Positions 1-7,503 of a stretch of DNA of 40,106 nt are shown here, in pieces. The position numbers and the translations under genes are program-made. The DNA is taken from the NCBI GenBank assembly GCA_019309045.1, contig JAFDGZ010000048.1:1-40106 (forward strand), in the 5' to 3' direction. Source of the DNA: Deltaproteobacteria bacterium (GTDB lineage: Bacteria > Desulfobacterota > Syntrophobacteria > BM002). Below the pieces are notes generated by a model. It had not been told where the DNA came from. It did no database searches and saw only the letters and a list, made by a program, of their open reading frames with translations. Numbering within the stretch: position 1 is the first letter of the stretch; each line of letters opens with the position of its first letter.

Positions 1-125
1 AGGTGGCCAGGGAGAAGGCGAGGGAAATTCTGGCCACGCACCAGGTGGAGCCGCTGCCCAGGGAAGTGCAGGAAGAGCTGCAGGCGATTATCAACAGTGC
101 TGAAGAAACATATGCCCGGGTCTGA
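1..125 (+). CDS. MttB-family corrinoid methyltransferase, C-terminal end (partial)
   Basis: Reading from base 3, an open frame of 40 codons ends at TGA 123-125. The translated tail (VAREKAREILATHQVEP, then a Glu-rich helix) resembles the extreme C-terminus of trimethylamine methyltransferase (MttB) family proteins, which end in an amphipathic helix after a 'LPxxV' turn. These enzymes transfer a methyl group from a methylamine or quaternary amine to a corrinoid protein, and the next gene encodes such a corrinoid protein, which supports the call. The active-site part lies outside the window, so I cannot tell whether this is a pyrrolysine MttB or a non-Pyl homologue (for example a glycine betaine type). 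Confidence 0.6.
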   Translation, partial: VAREKAREILATHQVEPLPREVQEELQAIINSAEETYARV

Positions 126-221
126 TGCAAAATGAGAGCGTTGGTGCAGAGACTACTGTGGCATACCACTGGCTAGTCATCAGTTCAGCCCAGTCAGAAT
201 TTCCACAAAGGAGTACAAGAA

Positions 222-866
222 ATGTCAGAGGGAACCATTGATCAGTTGCGAGATGCTATTATGGCCCTCGAGCCGGACAGAGCCAGGGACGCAGCAATGC
301 AGGGCATAGAGGAAGGAGTTGATCCACTGGAGATGATAAACCAGGGAATCAGGTATGCTCTGGACCAGATGGGTGAGCGCTTCGCCTCCGGCAACCTGTT
401 TTTGCCTGAACTCATGCTGGCAGCACAGGCTGCAGATGCTGCCGTGCAGATCCTGGAGCCCGAGCTCTTGAAACGTGGTGCCAGCAGCGACCAACTCGGC
501 AAGGTGCTGCTGGCAACTGTCAAAGGGGACATCCACGATATCGGCAAGAACATAGTGGCCCTCCTGATGAAGGCTGCAGGGTTTGCTGTGGTGGACCTTG
601 GCGTGGACAGAACCAGCGAAGATATCTTGGCGGCAGCCAGAGAGCATCAGGTTGATGTGATTGGCCTTTCAGCGCTGCTTACTACTACTATGCCGCGGAT
701 GAAAGAATTTGTGGAACTGCTCGAAGAAACTAGCGTCCGGCACCATTTCAAAATCATTGTTGGCGGGGCACCAGTCACCCAGGAGTTTGCGGACGCCATT
801 GGTGCTGATGGTTACGGAGCCGACGCCAGCCGGGCTGTTGAACTCACCAGGAGACTGATTGCTTGA
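222..866 (+). CDS. Methyltransferase cognate corrinoid protein (MtbC/MttC type)
   Basis: This 214-residue cytosolic cobalamin-binding protein carries the methyl group between an MttB-type methyltransferase and a corrinoid:acceptor methyltransferase. Residues 1-90 form the helical cap domain (B12-binding 2) and 91-214 the Rossmann-like B12 domain. The base-off/His-on signature DxHxxG is intact: D103, H105 and G108 in GDIHDIGKN. The SALLTTT stretch near 150-156 and VGGAPVT near 180-186 are the other two nucleotide-loop motifs. Length and motifs match the dimethylamine/trimethylamine corrinoid protein family. AAGGAG at 208-213 precedes the ATG. It lies about 100 bp after the MttB-like gene, and its stop overlaps the start of the next gene. 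Confidence 0.93.
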   Translation: MSEGTIDQLRDAIMALEPDRARDAAMQGIEEGVDPLEMINQGIRYALDQMGERFASGNLFLPELMLAAQAADAAVQILEPELLKRGASSDQLGKVLLATVKGDIHDIGKNIVALLMKAAGFAVVDLGVDRTSEDILAAAREHQVDVIGLSALLTTTMPRMKEFVELLEETSVRHHFKIIVGGAPVTQEFADAIGADGYGADASRAVELTRRLIA

Positions 867-2836
867 TCAACATGGCCTACGGATTAGGAATAGATGCCGG
901 CGGCACTTATACTGATGTGGTGCTGCTCGAGTTCGCCAGCGGTCAAGTGGTGGTGGCTGACAAAGCCCCCACTACCAGAGCCGACCCTGCTCTTGGCATC
1001 CGTGCCGGTCTGGCCAGAATAGACGCAGAACTCCTTTCCCAGGTTAGTATGGTCTCCCTGGCCACTACCTTTGCCACCAATGCCATTGTAGAAGATATGG
1101 GTGCCGAGGCGGGCCTGATTCTCATTGGCTATGATGAGCGGCCACCTGAGATTCCGGAGACAACAGCGGTACTTATGGTCGGTGGCGGCCACCGTGTCAC
1201 TGGCGAGCAAAAGTCAGCCCTGGACATCCAGTATCTCGAGGAAAACCTCGAGACGTTCGCAAGAGGTTTGGCTGCGGTTGCTGTGGCCGGTTTTTTTTCG
1301 GTGCGCAATCCTGAACATGAAATAAGGGTGGCCGAGCTCGTCCACTCTCGATTCGGCTTGCCAGTGGTGCAGGGGCACCAGCTCTCTTTGCAGTTGAACG
1401 CCATGAAAAGGGCGACTACTGCCTGGTGGAATGCACGTCTCATACCTCTCATTGGCAAGCTCATACTGGCTACCACAGAGGTGCTCGGAGATATGGGCGT
1501 AACTGCTCCCCTCATGGTGGTTCGCGGTGATGGCACCCTGATGTCTGCTGATACTGCTGAGTCTAGACCTGTGGATACTTTGCTTTCAGGCCCAGCAGCA
1601 AGCATCCTGGGAGCGAAGCACCTTGCCGGCATTGACAACGCCCTCATAGTAGATATGGGCGGAACTACCACAGACATGGCGGCGCTGTGCGGTGGCAGGG
1701 TCGTTGTTGATCCGCTGGGGGCAAAGGTAGGCAGGTGGGAGACTCTTGTGCAAGCCGCCAGAGTGAAAACTGTAGGCATCGGCGGTGACAGCATAGTCTC
1801 TATCAATGGCGGCAGACAACTACAGGTGGGACCTCGGCGAGTTGTGCCTCTTTGTATTTTTGTGCAACGTCATCCTGAAGTGCTTGCCATGCTGCAGACA
1901 ATTCAACGCCGCATGTCAGCAACGCCATACCGAAACATCAATCCTTGTTCTTTCTATGCAAATACAGGTGGACACAGTGCAAACGATGATGAGTTTCTAG
2001 CATCACTCACTGCAAGACCAGTGAGTGAGTTTCTACGACAAGGAGACTCCTGCAAATGGCCTGCCACCTGGAGGCTGGAACGATTGGAACAAAGAGGCCT
2101 GGTGGAGCGCAGTTCACTCACTCCCACAGATATTTGCGTTGCCACAGGAGGGTTGGAACTAGGCAACAAGAAAGCAGCTCAATCAGGACTTGCTGTTTTC
2201 TCCCGATTCTTGGGAATGACAGAGGCGGCTCTTGCCGAGGCTGTAAGAAGAGAGATCTGCAGGCAGCTCTGCCTCCAGGCAGTATCTTTCCTGGAGGGAG
2301 GTGATGATACAGTACTGTCAAAGTTTGTCAATCGCTGGTTCCAACAAGCAGGACAGCCCGCAGGCAGTGTCAGATTGAATGTCGACATGTCACTTTCTGC
2401 GCCTGTCATTGGAGCAGGTGCGCCTGCTGCCTCTTTCTTGCCAGCGACCTTTCGTCGACTCCATACTGATTGCCTTCTACCACGAAATTACCAGGTATCA
2501 GTGGCTGTTGGCGCTGTGGTGGGGATGGTAGACTTCACCCTTGTGGGCACCATAAGACGAACACCGTCCAGGAGATACACCCTGTATACCGCAGCCGGCA
2601 GGGAAGACTTTGACACCTTCGAAGAATCTTTGCAACAGGGAAGAGAACGGCTCGAGAATTTGGCATGGCAGCGAATGCTGCGCAACCGTGTGAGGGCGCC
2701 CCAGCTGGAATTTCAGACAGTGGACAAGAAAGTTCCTAGTGGGCACGGCGATGAAGTCTACCTGGAAACTGAGCTGCGACTGCGGGCCTGGGGCAGGCCA
2801 AACGTGGAGGAACAGGAAGGTGAAGCAGGCGAGTAG
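863..2836 (+). CDS. Hydantoinase/oxoprolinase-family ASKHA protein (possible corrinoid-activation partner)
   Basis: The 657-residue protein has an ASKHA (actin/Hsp70-like) ATPase fold of the hydantoinase A/oxoprolinase family. Phosphate-1 motif IDAGGTYTDV is at residues 10-19, LLSGPAAS near 240-247, and phosphate-2 motif VDMGGTTTD at 263-271. A central winged-helix-like stretch (RLEQRGLV then LTPTDI) is normal in these proteins. The C-terminal third has VIGAGAPA and ends in ETELRLRAWGRPN. A TTG at 863 overlaps the upstream stop (TTGA) and has AGGAG at 849-853; ATG 872 is the alternative start. Its coupling to a corrinoid protein suggests ATP-dependent handling or reactivation of the corrinoid rather than hydantoin hydrolysis. 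That role is inferred from context only. No Fe-S ferredoxin domain of RamA/RACE type is present. Confidence 0.8.
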   Translation: MINMAYGLGIDAGGTYTDVVLLEFASGQVVVADKAPTTRADPALGIRAGLARIDAELLSQVSMVSLATTFATNAIVEDMGAEAGLILIGYDERPPEIPETTAVLMVGGGHRVTGEQKSALDIQYLEENLETFARGLAAVAVAGFFSVRNPEHEIRVAELVHSRFGLPVVQGHQLSLQLNAMKRATTAWWNARLIPLIGKLILATTEVLGDMGVTAPLMVVRGDGTLMSADTAESRPVDTLLSGPAASILGAKHLAGIDNALIVDMGGTTTDMAALCGGRVVVDPLGAKVGRWETLVQAARVKTVGIGGDSIVSINGGRQLQVGPRRVVPLCIFVQRHPEVLAMLQTIQRRMSATPYRNINPCSFYANTGGHSANDDEFLASLTARPVSEFLRQGDSCKWPATWRLERLEQRGLVERSSLTPTDICVATGGLELGNKKAAQSGLAVFSRFLGMTEAALAEAVRREICRQLCLQAVSFLEGGDDTVLSKFVNRWFQQAGQPAGSVRLNVDMSLSAPVIGAGAPAASFLPATFRRLHTDCLLPRNYQVSVAVGAVVGMVDFTLVGTIRRTPSRRYTLYTAAGREDFDTFEESLQQGRERLENLAWQRMLRNRVRAPQLEFQTVDKKVPSGHGDEVYLETELRLRAWGRPNVEEQEGEAGE

Positions 2837-2901
2837 TTTGCTGGGCTGTTTGTTGCTGAGAATTCTAGCAGATTTGGACCGATAGGGTAGCGCTGGATGA
2901 C

Positions 2902-2938
2902 AAAAAAGAAAGGAGTCAGGGTTGCCTTCCTGACTCCT
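2902..2938 (-). terminator. Intrinsic terminator of the tRNA operon
   Basis: On the minus strand a perfect 10-bp stem, AGGAGTCAGG paired with CCTGACTCCT (2929-2938 with 2911-2920), with an 8-nt loop, is followed by a T-rich tract (TTCTTTTTT). It lies just beyond the CCA end of tRNA-Glu, as expected for the end of the leftward tRNA transcript. It may also slow rightward read-through from the corrinoid gene group, but no T-run follows on the plus strand. Confidence 0.85.
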
Positions 2939-2945
2939 AGATTCT

Positions 2946-3021
2946 TGGCAGTCCCAACGGGACTCGAACCCGTGTCTTCGGCGTGAGAGGCCGATATCCT
3001 AGACCGCTAGACGATGGGACC
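2946..3021 (-). tRNA. tRNA-Glu (CTC)
   Basis: The full cloverleaf is readable on the minus strand. Acceptor GGTCCCA pairs with TGGGACT (G1-U72 wobble), with D-stem GTCT, anticodon stem TCGGC/GCCGA and loop CTCTCAC giving anticodon CTC. T-arm is ACGGG TTCGAGT CCCGT, discriminator G, and CCA is encoded. At 76 nt it closely follows bacterial tRNA-Glu sequences. It is the second gene of a two-tRNA transcript. Confidence 0.96.
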
Positions 3022-3048
3022 TGTACTGCCTAGATGCAGTTCTGTGTT

Positions 3049-3122
3049 TGGCTGGGGGACGAGGATTCGAACCTCGGTAGCATGATCCAGAGTCATGCGT
3101 CCTGCCGCTAGACGATCCCCCA
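3049..3122 (-). tRNA. tRNA-Gln (CTG)
   Basis: The minus-strand cloverleaf has acceptor TGGGGGA/TCCCCCA, anticodon stem CATGA/TCATG with loop CTCTGGA (anticodon CTG), T-arm CGAGG TTCGAAT CCTCG, discriminator G and encoded CCA. The U1-A72 pair is typical of tRNA-Gln. It is 74 nt long and is the promoter-proximal gene of the tRNA pair, 27 nt upstream of tRNA-Glu. Confidence 0.96.
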
Positions 3123-3133
3123 ACAGCGCAAAA

Positions 3134-3162
3134 ACCTTAAACGAACCTGGCGGGCAAGTCAA
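3134..3162 (-). promoter_or_regulatory. Sigma70-type promoter of the tRNA operon
   Basis: On the minus strand TTGACT (3157-3162), a 17-nt spacer and TAAGGT (3134-3139) place the start near 3127, about 5 nt before mature tRNA-Gln. A second TTGACT copy (minus strand 3162-3167) sits one step upstream. Confidence 0.5.
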
Positions 3163-3296
3163 GTCAAAATCGCCGCAAATGTGTGCCCATTGCCTCTGTA
3201 ATGATCTCATGGATCCGCCTGTTGACATCTCTGGGCGGTGGTTTCATTTCACCTAGTGAAAAGGTATACTCCATACAAAAGTCTAGGGAAAAGTGC

Positions 3297-3324
3297 TTGA
3301 CAAATAGACGCCTTTTCTTATACT
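3297..3324 (+). promoter_or_regulatory. Sigma70-type promoter for DUF177-rpmF
   Basis: TTGACA (3297-3302), a 16-nt spacer and TATACT (3319-3324) form a near-consensus promoter about 35 nt before the DUF177 start codon. It is divergent from the tRNA promoter, so this gap is a two-way promoter region. Confidence 0.75.
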
Positions 3325-3365
3325 TACCAGTTCACTGTTTACGAGGTAGCAAGGGCAGGTGACCT

Positions 3366-3902
3366 TTGATTGTCAGAATAGACGAGTTGCCGGAGTCCGG
3401 CAGAGTTTTTCATCTGCACAGGAATGCTTCATGGCTGCCCCAGATGGTAGGCCAACCGGATGACCTTGGCCAGCTGAGTCTAACCAGACCGCTGAATGCG
3501 GATCTGGATCTCACCCCGGAAAAAGATACGGTCAAAGTCAAGGGATGGCTGCAAGCATGGGTCAAACTGCCTTGCAGTAGATGTCTCTGTGAGTTTTCCA
3601 TGGAGATTGCAGAGACCTTCGAGTTTCAGTTCATCCAGGCGCGCCCTGATGAAATGGAGGAGGACATCGACCTCAAAACAGAAGAGATGAACACCGAATT
3701 TTTTGATGGAATGAAAATTGATCTTGATCGGATAATTGCGGAACAAATTTTCCTTGCTATTCCCCAGAAGCCCCTGTGCCACGAGGGCTGTCGTGGCCTT
3801 TGTCCGGGTTGTGGCAACGATTTGAACAGAGAGCCGTGCAACTGCCGAACGCCTTTGACGGAATCGCCTTTTGCGGCGCTCAGATCTTTGAAGCTCGACT
3901 AA
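3366..3902 (+). CDS. DUF177 (YceD) family protein
   Basis: A 178-residue YceD-type protein, the family commonly encoded directly before rpmF and linked to ribosome/23S rRNA biogenesis. A first Cys pair, CxxC at 70/73 (LPCSRC), follows a beta-rich N-terminal half. An acidic stretch lies at 95-110. A Cys-rich C-terminus has C138, C142, C146, C149, C158 and C160, suggesting bound zinc in this lineage. The start is TTG 3366 with AGGTGA at 3356-3361; there is no nearby ATG in frame. It is followed after 55 bp by rpmF. Confidence 0.88.
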   Translation: MIVRIDELPESGRVFHLHRNASWLPQMVGQPDDLGQLSLTRPLNADLDLTPEKDTVKVKGWLQAWVKLPCSRCLCEFSMEIAETFEFQFIQARPDEMEEDIDLKTEEMNTEFFDGMKIDLDRIIAEQIFLAIPQKPLCHEGCRGLCPGCGNDLNREPCNCRTPLTESPFAALRSLKLD

Positions 3903-3957
3903 CACTGGCTGTTCCTGGTGGCACCTGCTGCGCTCACAATATGAAGGAGTGGACATA

Positions 3958-4140
3958 ATGGCTTTGCCCAAGAGACGTCATTCAAAATCTAGAAGAAACA
4001 AACGGCGGACCCACTATAAACTTACGCCAACCTCGCTTTCCCTCTGCTCGCAGTGCAACGAACCGAAACTGCCACATCACGCCTGTCCCACCTGTGGGAC
4101 TTACAGGGGGCGTGAAATCATCAAAACTGAAGAAGAGTAA
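3958..4140 (+). CDS. rpmF: 50S ribosomal protein L32
   Basis: The 60-residue protein begins ALPKRRHSKSRRNKRRTHYKL after Met, the standard basic L32 N-terminus. It then has a four-Cys zinc ribbon (CSQC ... CPTC), so it is the zinc-binding form. I chose ATG 3958 because AAGGAG lies at 3944-3949. An in-frame GTG at 3949 would begin inside that Shine-Dalgarno and add three residues unknown in the family. Confidence 0.97.
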   Translation: MALPKRRHSKSRRNKRRTHYKLTPTSLSLCSQCNEPKLPHHACPTCGTYRGREIIKTEEE

Positions 4141-4162
4141 GAGTTCCTAGAAAAATTGAGTC

Positions 4163-4191
4163 TTGATTACGTCTCTGAAACGCTGTATTTT
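4163..4191 (+). promoter_or_regulatory. Possible promoter for the fabH operon
   Basis: TTGATT (4163-4168), a 17-nt spacer and TATTTT (4186-4191) are a moderate sigma70 match. The predicted start (about 4198) coincides with an adjacent palindrome. The 160-nt gap after rpmF contains no gene. Confidence 0.35.
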
Positions 4192-4199
4192 GATTTTTT

Positions 4200-4219
4200 A
4201 CCGGACCGTACCGTCCGGT
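4200..4219 (+). repeat. Perfect inverted repeat at the predicted fabH transcript start
   Basis: ACCGGAC (4200-4206) and GTCCGGT (4213-4219) are perfectly complementary with a 6-nt spacer. No U-tract follows on the plus strand, and on the minus strand the hairpin is followed by A residues, so it is not an intrinsic terminator. It could be an operator or a protective 5' hairpin. Confidence 0.55.
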
Positions 4220-4301
4220 CCGCTCCTGAGTTTGCGGGTTGGCAGGCAGAATGCAGTTGCAAAAAAGCAGTGGCCATTTCATTTGTAGAAAGGGAGGCAC
4301 C

Positions 4302-5285
4302 ATGATTCGAAGTGTTATTCTGGGGACTGGCTCTGCGGTTCCGAGCAAGATTCTGACTAACAAGGATCTCGAAAAAATGGTGGATACCTCGGATGAGTGG
4401 ATAAGCAGCCGCTCAGGGATCAAGCAGAGATACATTGCCAGCAACGGAGAGACCACTTCCCATTTGGCAACCGAAGCTGCCCGTTCGGCCCTGCAGATGG
4501 CAGGAGTTGCACCTGAAGAAGTGGGAATGATTATGGTGGGCACCACCACGCCTGATTTGCTGCTGCCCAACACAGCAGGTTTCGTCCAGCTCAATCTGGG
4601 AGCGCGCAATGCTTTTACTTTCGATATATTTGCCGCCTGCAGTGGTTTTATCTATTGTCTGACAATCGCAGACAAATTCATCAAGGAAAACCCCAATAAC
4701 AAAATCCTGGTAATTGGGGCCGAAGTACTTTCGAGCATCACCAACTGGCAGGATAGAAATACCTGCGTACTCTTCGGTGACGCTGCCGGTGCTGCCTTGG
4801 TGGGCGGGGTAGAAGATGAAGATCGAGGAATTCTCTCTACCCATCTCCACTCTGACGGCTCTTTGTGGCAACTTCTCTACATTCCAGGAGGCGGCTGCCG
4901 GAACCCGCTCACGCCTGAAAATATCAACGATAGTGCCCATTGCATTCACATGCAAGGCAACGAGGTGTTCAAGTACGCAGTACGGGCCTTGACGCAAGTA
5001 GCCCGCGAGGCCATGGAGAACAATGGCGTAGAGCCCAATGATATTGATTTTTTTATTCCTCATCAGGCCAATATTCGCATTATGAAGAAAGTGGCAGAGA
5101 AGCTGCGGATTCCTATGGAACGCGTCTACGTGAACATTGATCGTTATGGCAATACTTCGTCAGCGAGCATTCCGGTGGCATTGGATGAAATAAATCGCGC
5201 CGGCAAGCTGCAAAGAGGAGACCTGATACTTATGGATGCCTTTGGTGGCGGTTTTACCTGGGGAGCTGTATTGATACGCTGGTAG
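4302..5285 (+). CDS. fabH: 3-oxoacyl-ACP synthase III (KAS III)
   Basis: Condenses acetyl-CoA (or another short acyl-CoA) with malonyl-ACP to start type II fatty acid synthesis in the cytosol. The 327-residue protein has the full Cys-His-Asn triad: C113 in AACSGF, H254 in PHQANIR, N284 in YGNTSSAS. The C-terminal FGGGFTWGAVL motif is intact. Start ATG 4302 has AGGGAGG 5 nt upstream. In many bacteria plsX lies between rpmF and fabH, but here there is only a promoter-like gap. The acyl-CoA dehydrogenase gene follows after 60 bp. Confidence 0.96.
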   Translation: MIRSVILGTGSAVPSKILTNKDLEKMVDTSDEWISSRSGIKQRYIASNGETTSHLATEAARSALQMAGVAPEEVGMIMVGTTTPDLLLPNTAGFVQLNLGARNAFTFDIFAACSGFIYCLTIADKFIKENPNNKILVIGAEVLSSITNWQDRNTCVLFGDAAGAALVGGVEDEDRGILSTHLHSDGSLWQLLYIPGGGCRNPLTPENINDSAHCIHMQGNEVFKYAVRALTQVAREAMENNGVEPNDIDFFIPHQANIRIMKKVAEKLRIPMERVYVNIDRYGNTSSASIPVALDEINRAGKLQRGDLILMDAFGGGFTWGAVLIRW

Positions 5286-5345
5286 GACATTGTCTCATAC
5301 TCAGCAGCGAAATCTGAAGAGGTTGTCAGTGAGAGGAGGGCGGAG

Positions 5346-6515
5346 GTGGATTATTTCCTCACGGAAGAACAACAGATGATCAAAGAAATTGCCGCAAAAA
5401 TCAGCAAAGAAAAAGTCAGGCCTGCTCGGGCCGAATTGGACGAGAAGGAGGAGTTTCCCTGGGAGCTCATGAAAATTATGGCTCAGTCTGATCTGTTTGG
5501 ACTTTACATTCCCGAAGAGTACGGCGGACTTGGTGGAGGTGTTCTGGAGAATTGTCTGGCGGTAGAGGAACTGGCGCGAAGCTGTATCGGCGTGGCCACA
5601 ACTTTTGCTGCCAGTGGTCTTGGGGCATATCCAATCCTGCTCTATGGCAGCGAAGAACAGAAGCAGAAATACTTGCCCCTTATTGCCAGCGGTGAGAAAC
5701 TTGCTGCTTTTGCAGTGACCGAAGCCAACGCAGGGAGTGATGCCGGCGGCATCCAGACGACTGCCAGGCGGGACGGTGACCACTATCTGCTCAACGGCAC
5801 CAAACAGTGGATAACCAACGGCGGCGAAGCTGAAATCTACAGTGTAATTGCCATTACCGACAGGTCTAGAGGAGCGAGAGGCGCGAGCGCCTTTATCGTG
5901 GAAAAGGGTGATCCAGGCTTTTCTTTTGGCAAGAAAGAGAAAAAGATGGGAATACGTGCCTCGGCCACGAGAGAGCTACTTTTCAATGACTGCCGCATTC
6001 CTGCTGATCGCCTCATAAATCGCGAAGGCATGGGGTTTATCATCACCATGAAGACCTTTGACATGTCGCGGCCGGGAATCGGGGCGCTGGGTGTGGGCTT
6101 GAGTCAAGGGGCTCTGGACATTGCCGTGGAATACGCCCGCAAGAGGGTGCAGTTCGGCAAGCCGATCATTTCATTTCAGGCAGTGCAGCATATGCTAGCT
6201 GACATGGCAACCGAGACTGAAGCAGCCCGAGCTCTGGTTTATGCTACAGCCAGATACATCGACAGCGGGGCAAAAGATGTGTCCAAATATGCGGCCATGT
6301 CCAAACTGTTTCCCAGCGATGTGGCCATGCGGGTCACCACGCAGGCGGTGCAGGTGCTCGGCGGCTATGGATACATGAGAGAATATCCTACAGAGAAGAT
6401 GATGCGGGATGCCAAGATCCTGCAGATCTATGAAGGAACAAATCAGATACAGCGGAATATCATCGGCCAGGAGTTGAACAAGGAGTATGGTCGGCTGAAG
6501 GAGTCCTTTTTCTAG
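5346..6515 (+). CDS. Acyl-CoA dehydrogenase (short-chain/butyryl type)
   Basis: FAD-dependent enzyme (389 residues) interconverting acyl-CoA and 2-enoyl-CoA, passing electrons to ETF. The signature AFAVTEANAGSDAG is at about 121-134 (FAD/substrate loop) and QWITNGG near 154-160. QVLGGYGYMREYPTEKMMRD follows at 336-355. The catalytic base is E363 in IYEGTNQIQR, the position used by short/medium-chain enzymes. The start is GTG 5346 preceded by GAGGAGGG. Its place directly before etfBA, inside a fatty-acid synthesis cluster, is notable: it could run as a dehydrogenase or, driven by reduced ETF, as an enoyl reductase. Substrate chain length cannot be fixed from sequence. Confidence 0.93.
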   Translation: MDYFLTEEQQMIKEIAAKISKEKVRPARAELDEKEEFPWELMKIMAQSDLFGLYIPEEYGGLGGGVLENCLAVEELARSCIGVATTFAASGLGAYPILLYGSEEQKQKYLPLIASGEKLAAFAVTEANAGSDAGGIQTTARRDGDHYLLNGTKQWITNGGEAEIYSVIAITDRSRGARGASAFIVEKGDPGFSFGKKEKKMGIRASATRELLFNDCRIPADRLINREGMGFIITMKTFDMSRPGIGALGVGLSQGALDIAVEYARKRVQFGKPIISFQAVQHMLADMATETEAARALVYATARYIDSGAKDVSKYAAMSKLFPSDVAMRVTTQAVQVLGGYGYMREYPTEKMMRDAKILQIYEGTNQIQRNIIGQELNKEYGRLKESFF

Positions 6516-6711
6516 GACGTGCCGGTTGTTGCCATATCCTTGTGTACGAGTTTTTGCCAGGACGGCCGTAATCACTCTCTGGGAGCAGCATCTTGCCGCG
6601 ATGCGCCCATGCCCAGAGCCCCGTCCGTTGGATAGGGCCTTCTATAGAGGAAATAATAGGATGGGGGGGGTGCTGGAGAGTAGTTGTCCACACCAAAAGC
6701 GGAGATATAGT

Positions 6712-7503
6712 ATGCACATTGTTGTCTGTATAAAGCAGGTGCCTGATGCCAAAAACGTTCGCATCGACCCTGAGACCTGTACACTGATTCGCCAGGGAGT
6801 GGAGAGCATTGTCAATCCCCATGATTGGTATGCCGTGGAGGGGGCGTTGCGATTGAAGGATGCCGCGGCTGGCAAGGTTACCGCAATAACCATGGGGCCG
6901 CCACAGGCGGAAGAAGCGTTGCGACAAGTACTCGCCCTGGGAGTCGACGAGGCCCTGCTCTTGAGTGATCGAACTTTCGCCGGGGCTGACACCTGGGCCA
7001 CATCTCTCACCCTGGCCAGAGCAATAGAGAAGTTGGCACCAGTCGACCTGGTGTTTTGTGGCAAGCAGGCCATAGATGGAGACACTGCCCAGGTCGGTCC
7101 TGAACTGGCAGGCCACCTTGGCTGGCCCTATGCCACCTATGTGAGAAAACTGGAAATGGTGGCGGCTGGGGAGCTGCAAGTGGAGCGGCTCACTGATCTT
7201 GGATATGAAGTTGTCGAGATATCACTGCCCGCAGTGTTGACTGTGGTCAGAGAGATTGGCGACCCGCGCATGCCTGGTCTCAGGCACAAGATGCGGGCCA
7301 GAAAGCAGGAAATCCCGGTAATGGGAGCGGCTGAATTGGGCTTGCAGCCTGAACAGGTGGGCTTGCAGGGATCATTTACCCAGGTGGTCAGGGTGTTCTC
7401 CCCACCACCCAGGGGCGATCGGTTGGTGCTGACGGGAACTGTGGAGGAACAAGCGGAATTGTTACTGCAAAAACTATCAGAGGAGAAGATTCCCGGATTA
7501 TGA
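6712..7503 (+). CDS. etfB: Electron transfer flavoprotein beta subunit
   Basis: The 263-residue protein starts MHIVVCIKQVPD, the canonical EtfB N-terminus, and contains VFCGKQAIDGDTAQVGPELA, the ETF beta signature at the AMP/FAD site. With EtfA it takes electrons from the neighbouring acyl-CoA dehydrogenase. ATG 6712 has GGAG 7 nt upstream; the frame is open further 5' (to 6526) but that extension does not resemble EtfB. The stop overlaps the etfA ATG (ATGA), indicating translational coupling. The 196-nt gap after the dehydrogenase shows no clear gene or strong promoter. Confidence 0.95.
   Translation: MHIVVCIKQVPDAKNVRIDPETCTLIRQGVESIVNPHDWYAVEGALRLKDAAAGKVTAITMGPPQAEEALRQVLALGVDEALLLSDRTFAGADTWATSLTLARAIEKLAPVDLVFCGKQAIDGDTAQVGPELAGHLGWPYATYVRKLEMVAAGELQVERLTDLGYEVVEISLPAVLTVVREIGDPRMPGLRHKMRARKQEIPVMGAAELGLQPEQVGLQGSFTQVVRVFSPPPRGDRLVLTGTVEEQAELLLQKLSEEKIPGL

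Noticed and set aside
4200-4219. Hairpin read as an rpmF terminator
   Set aside because: The T-run precedes the hairpin instead of following it on the plus strand, and the minus strand has A residues after it.
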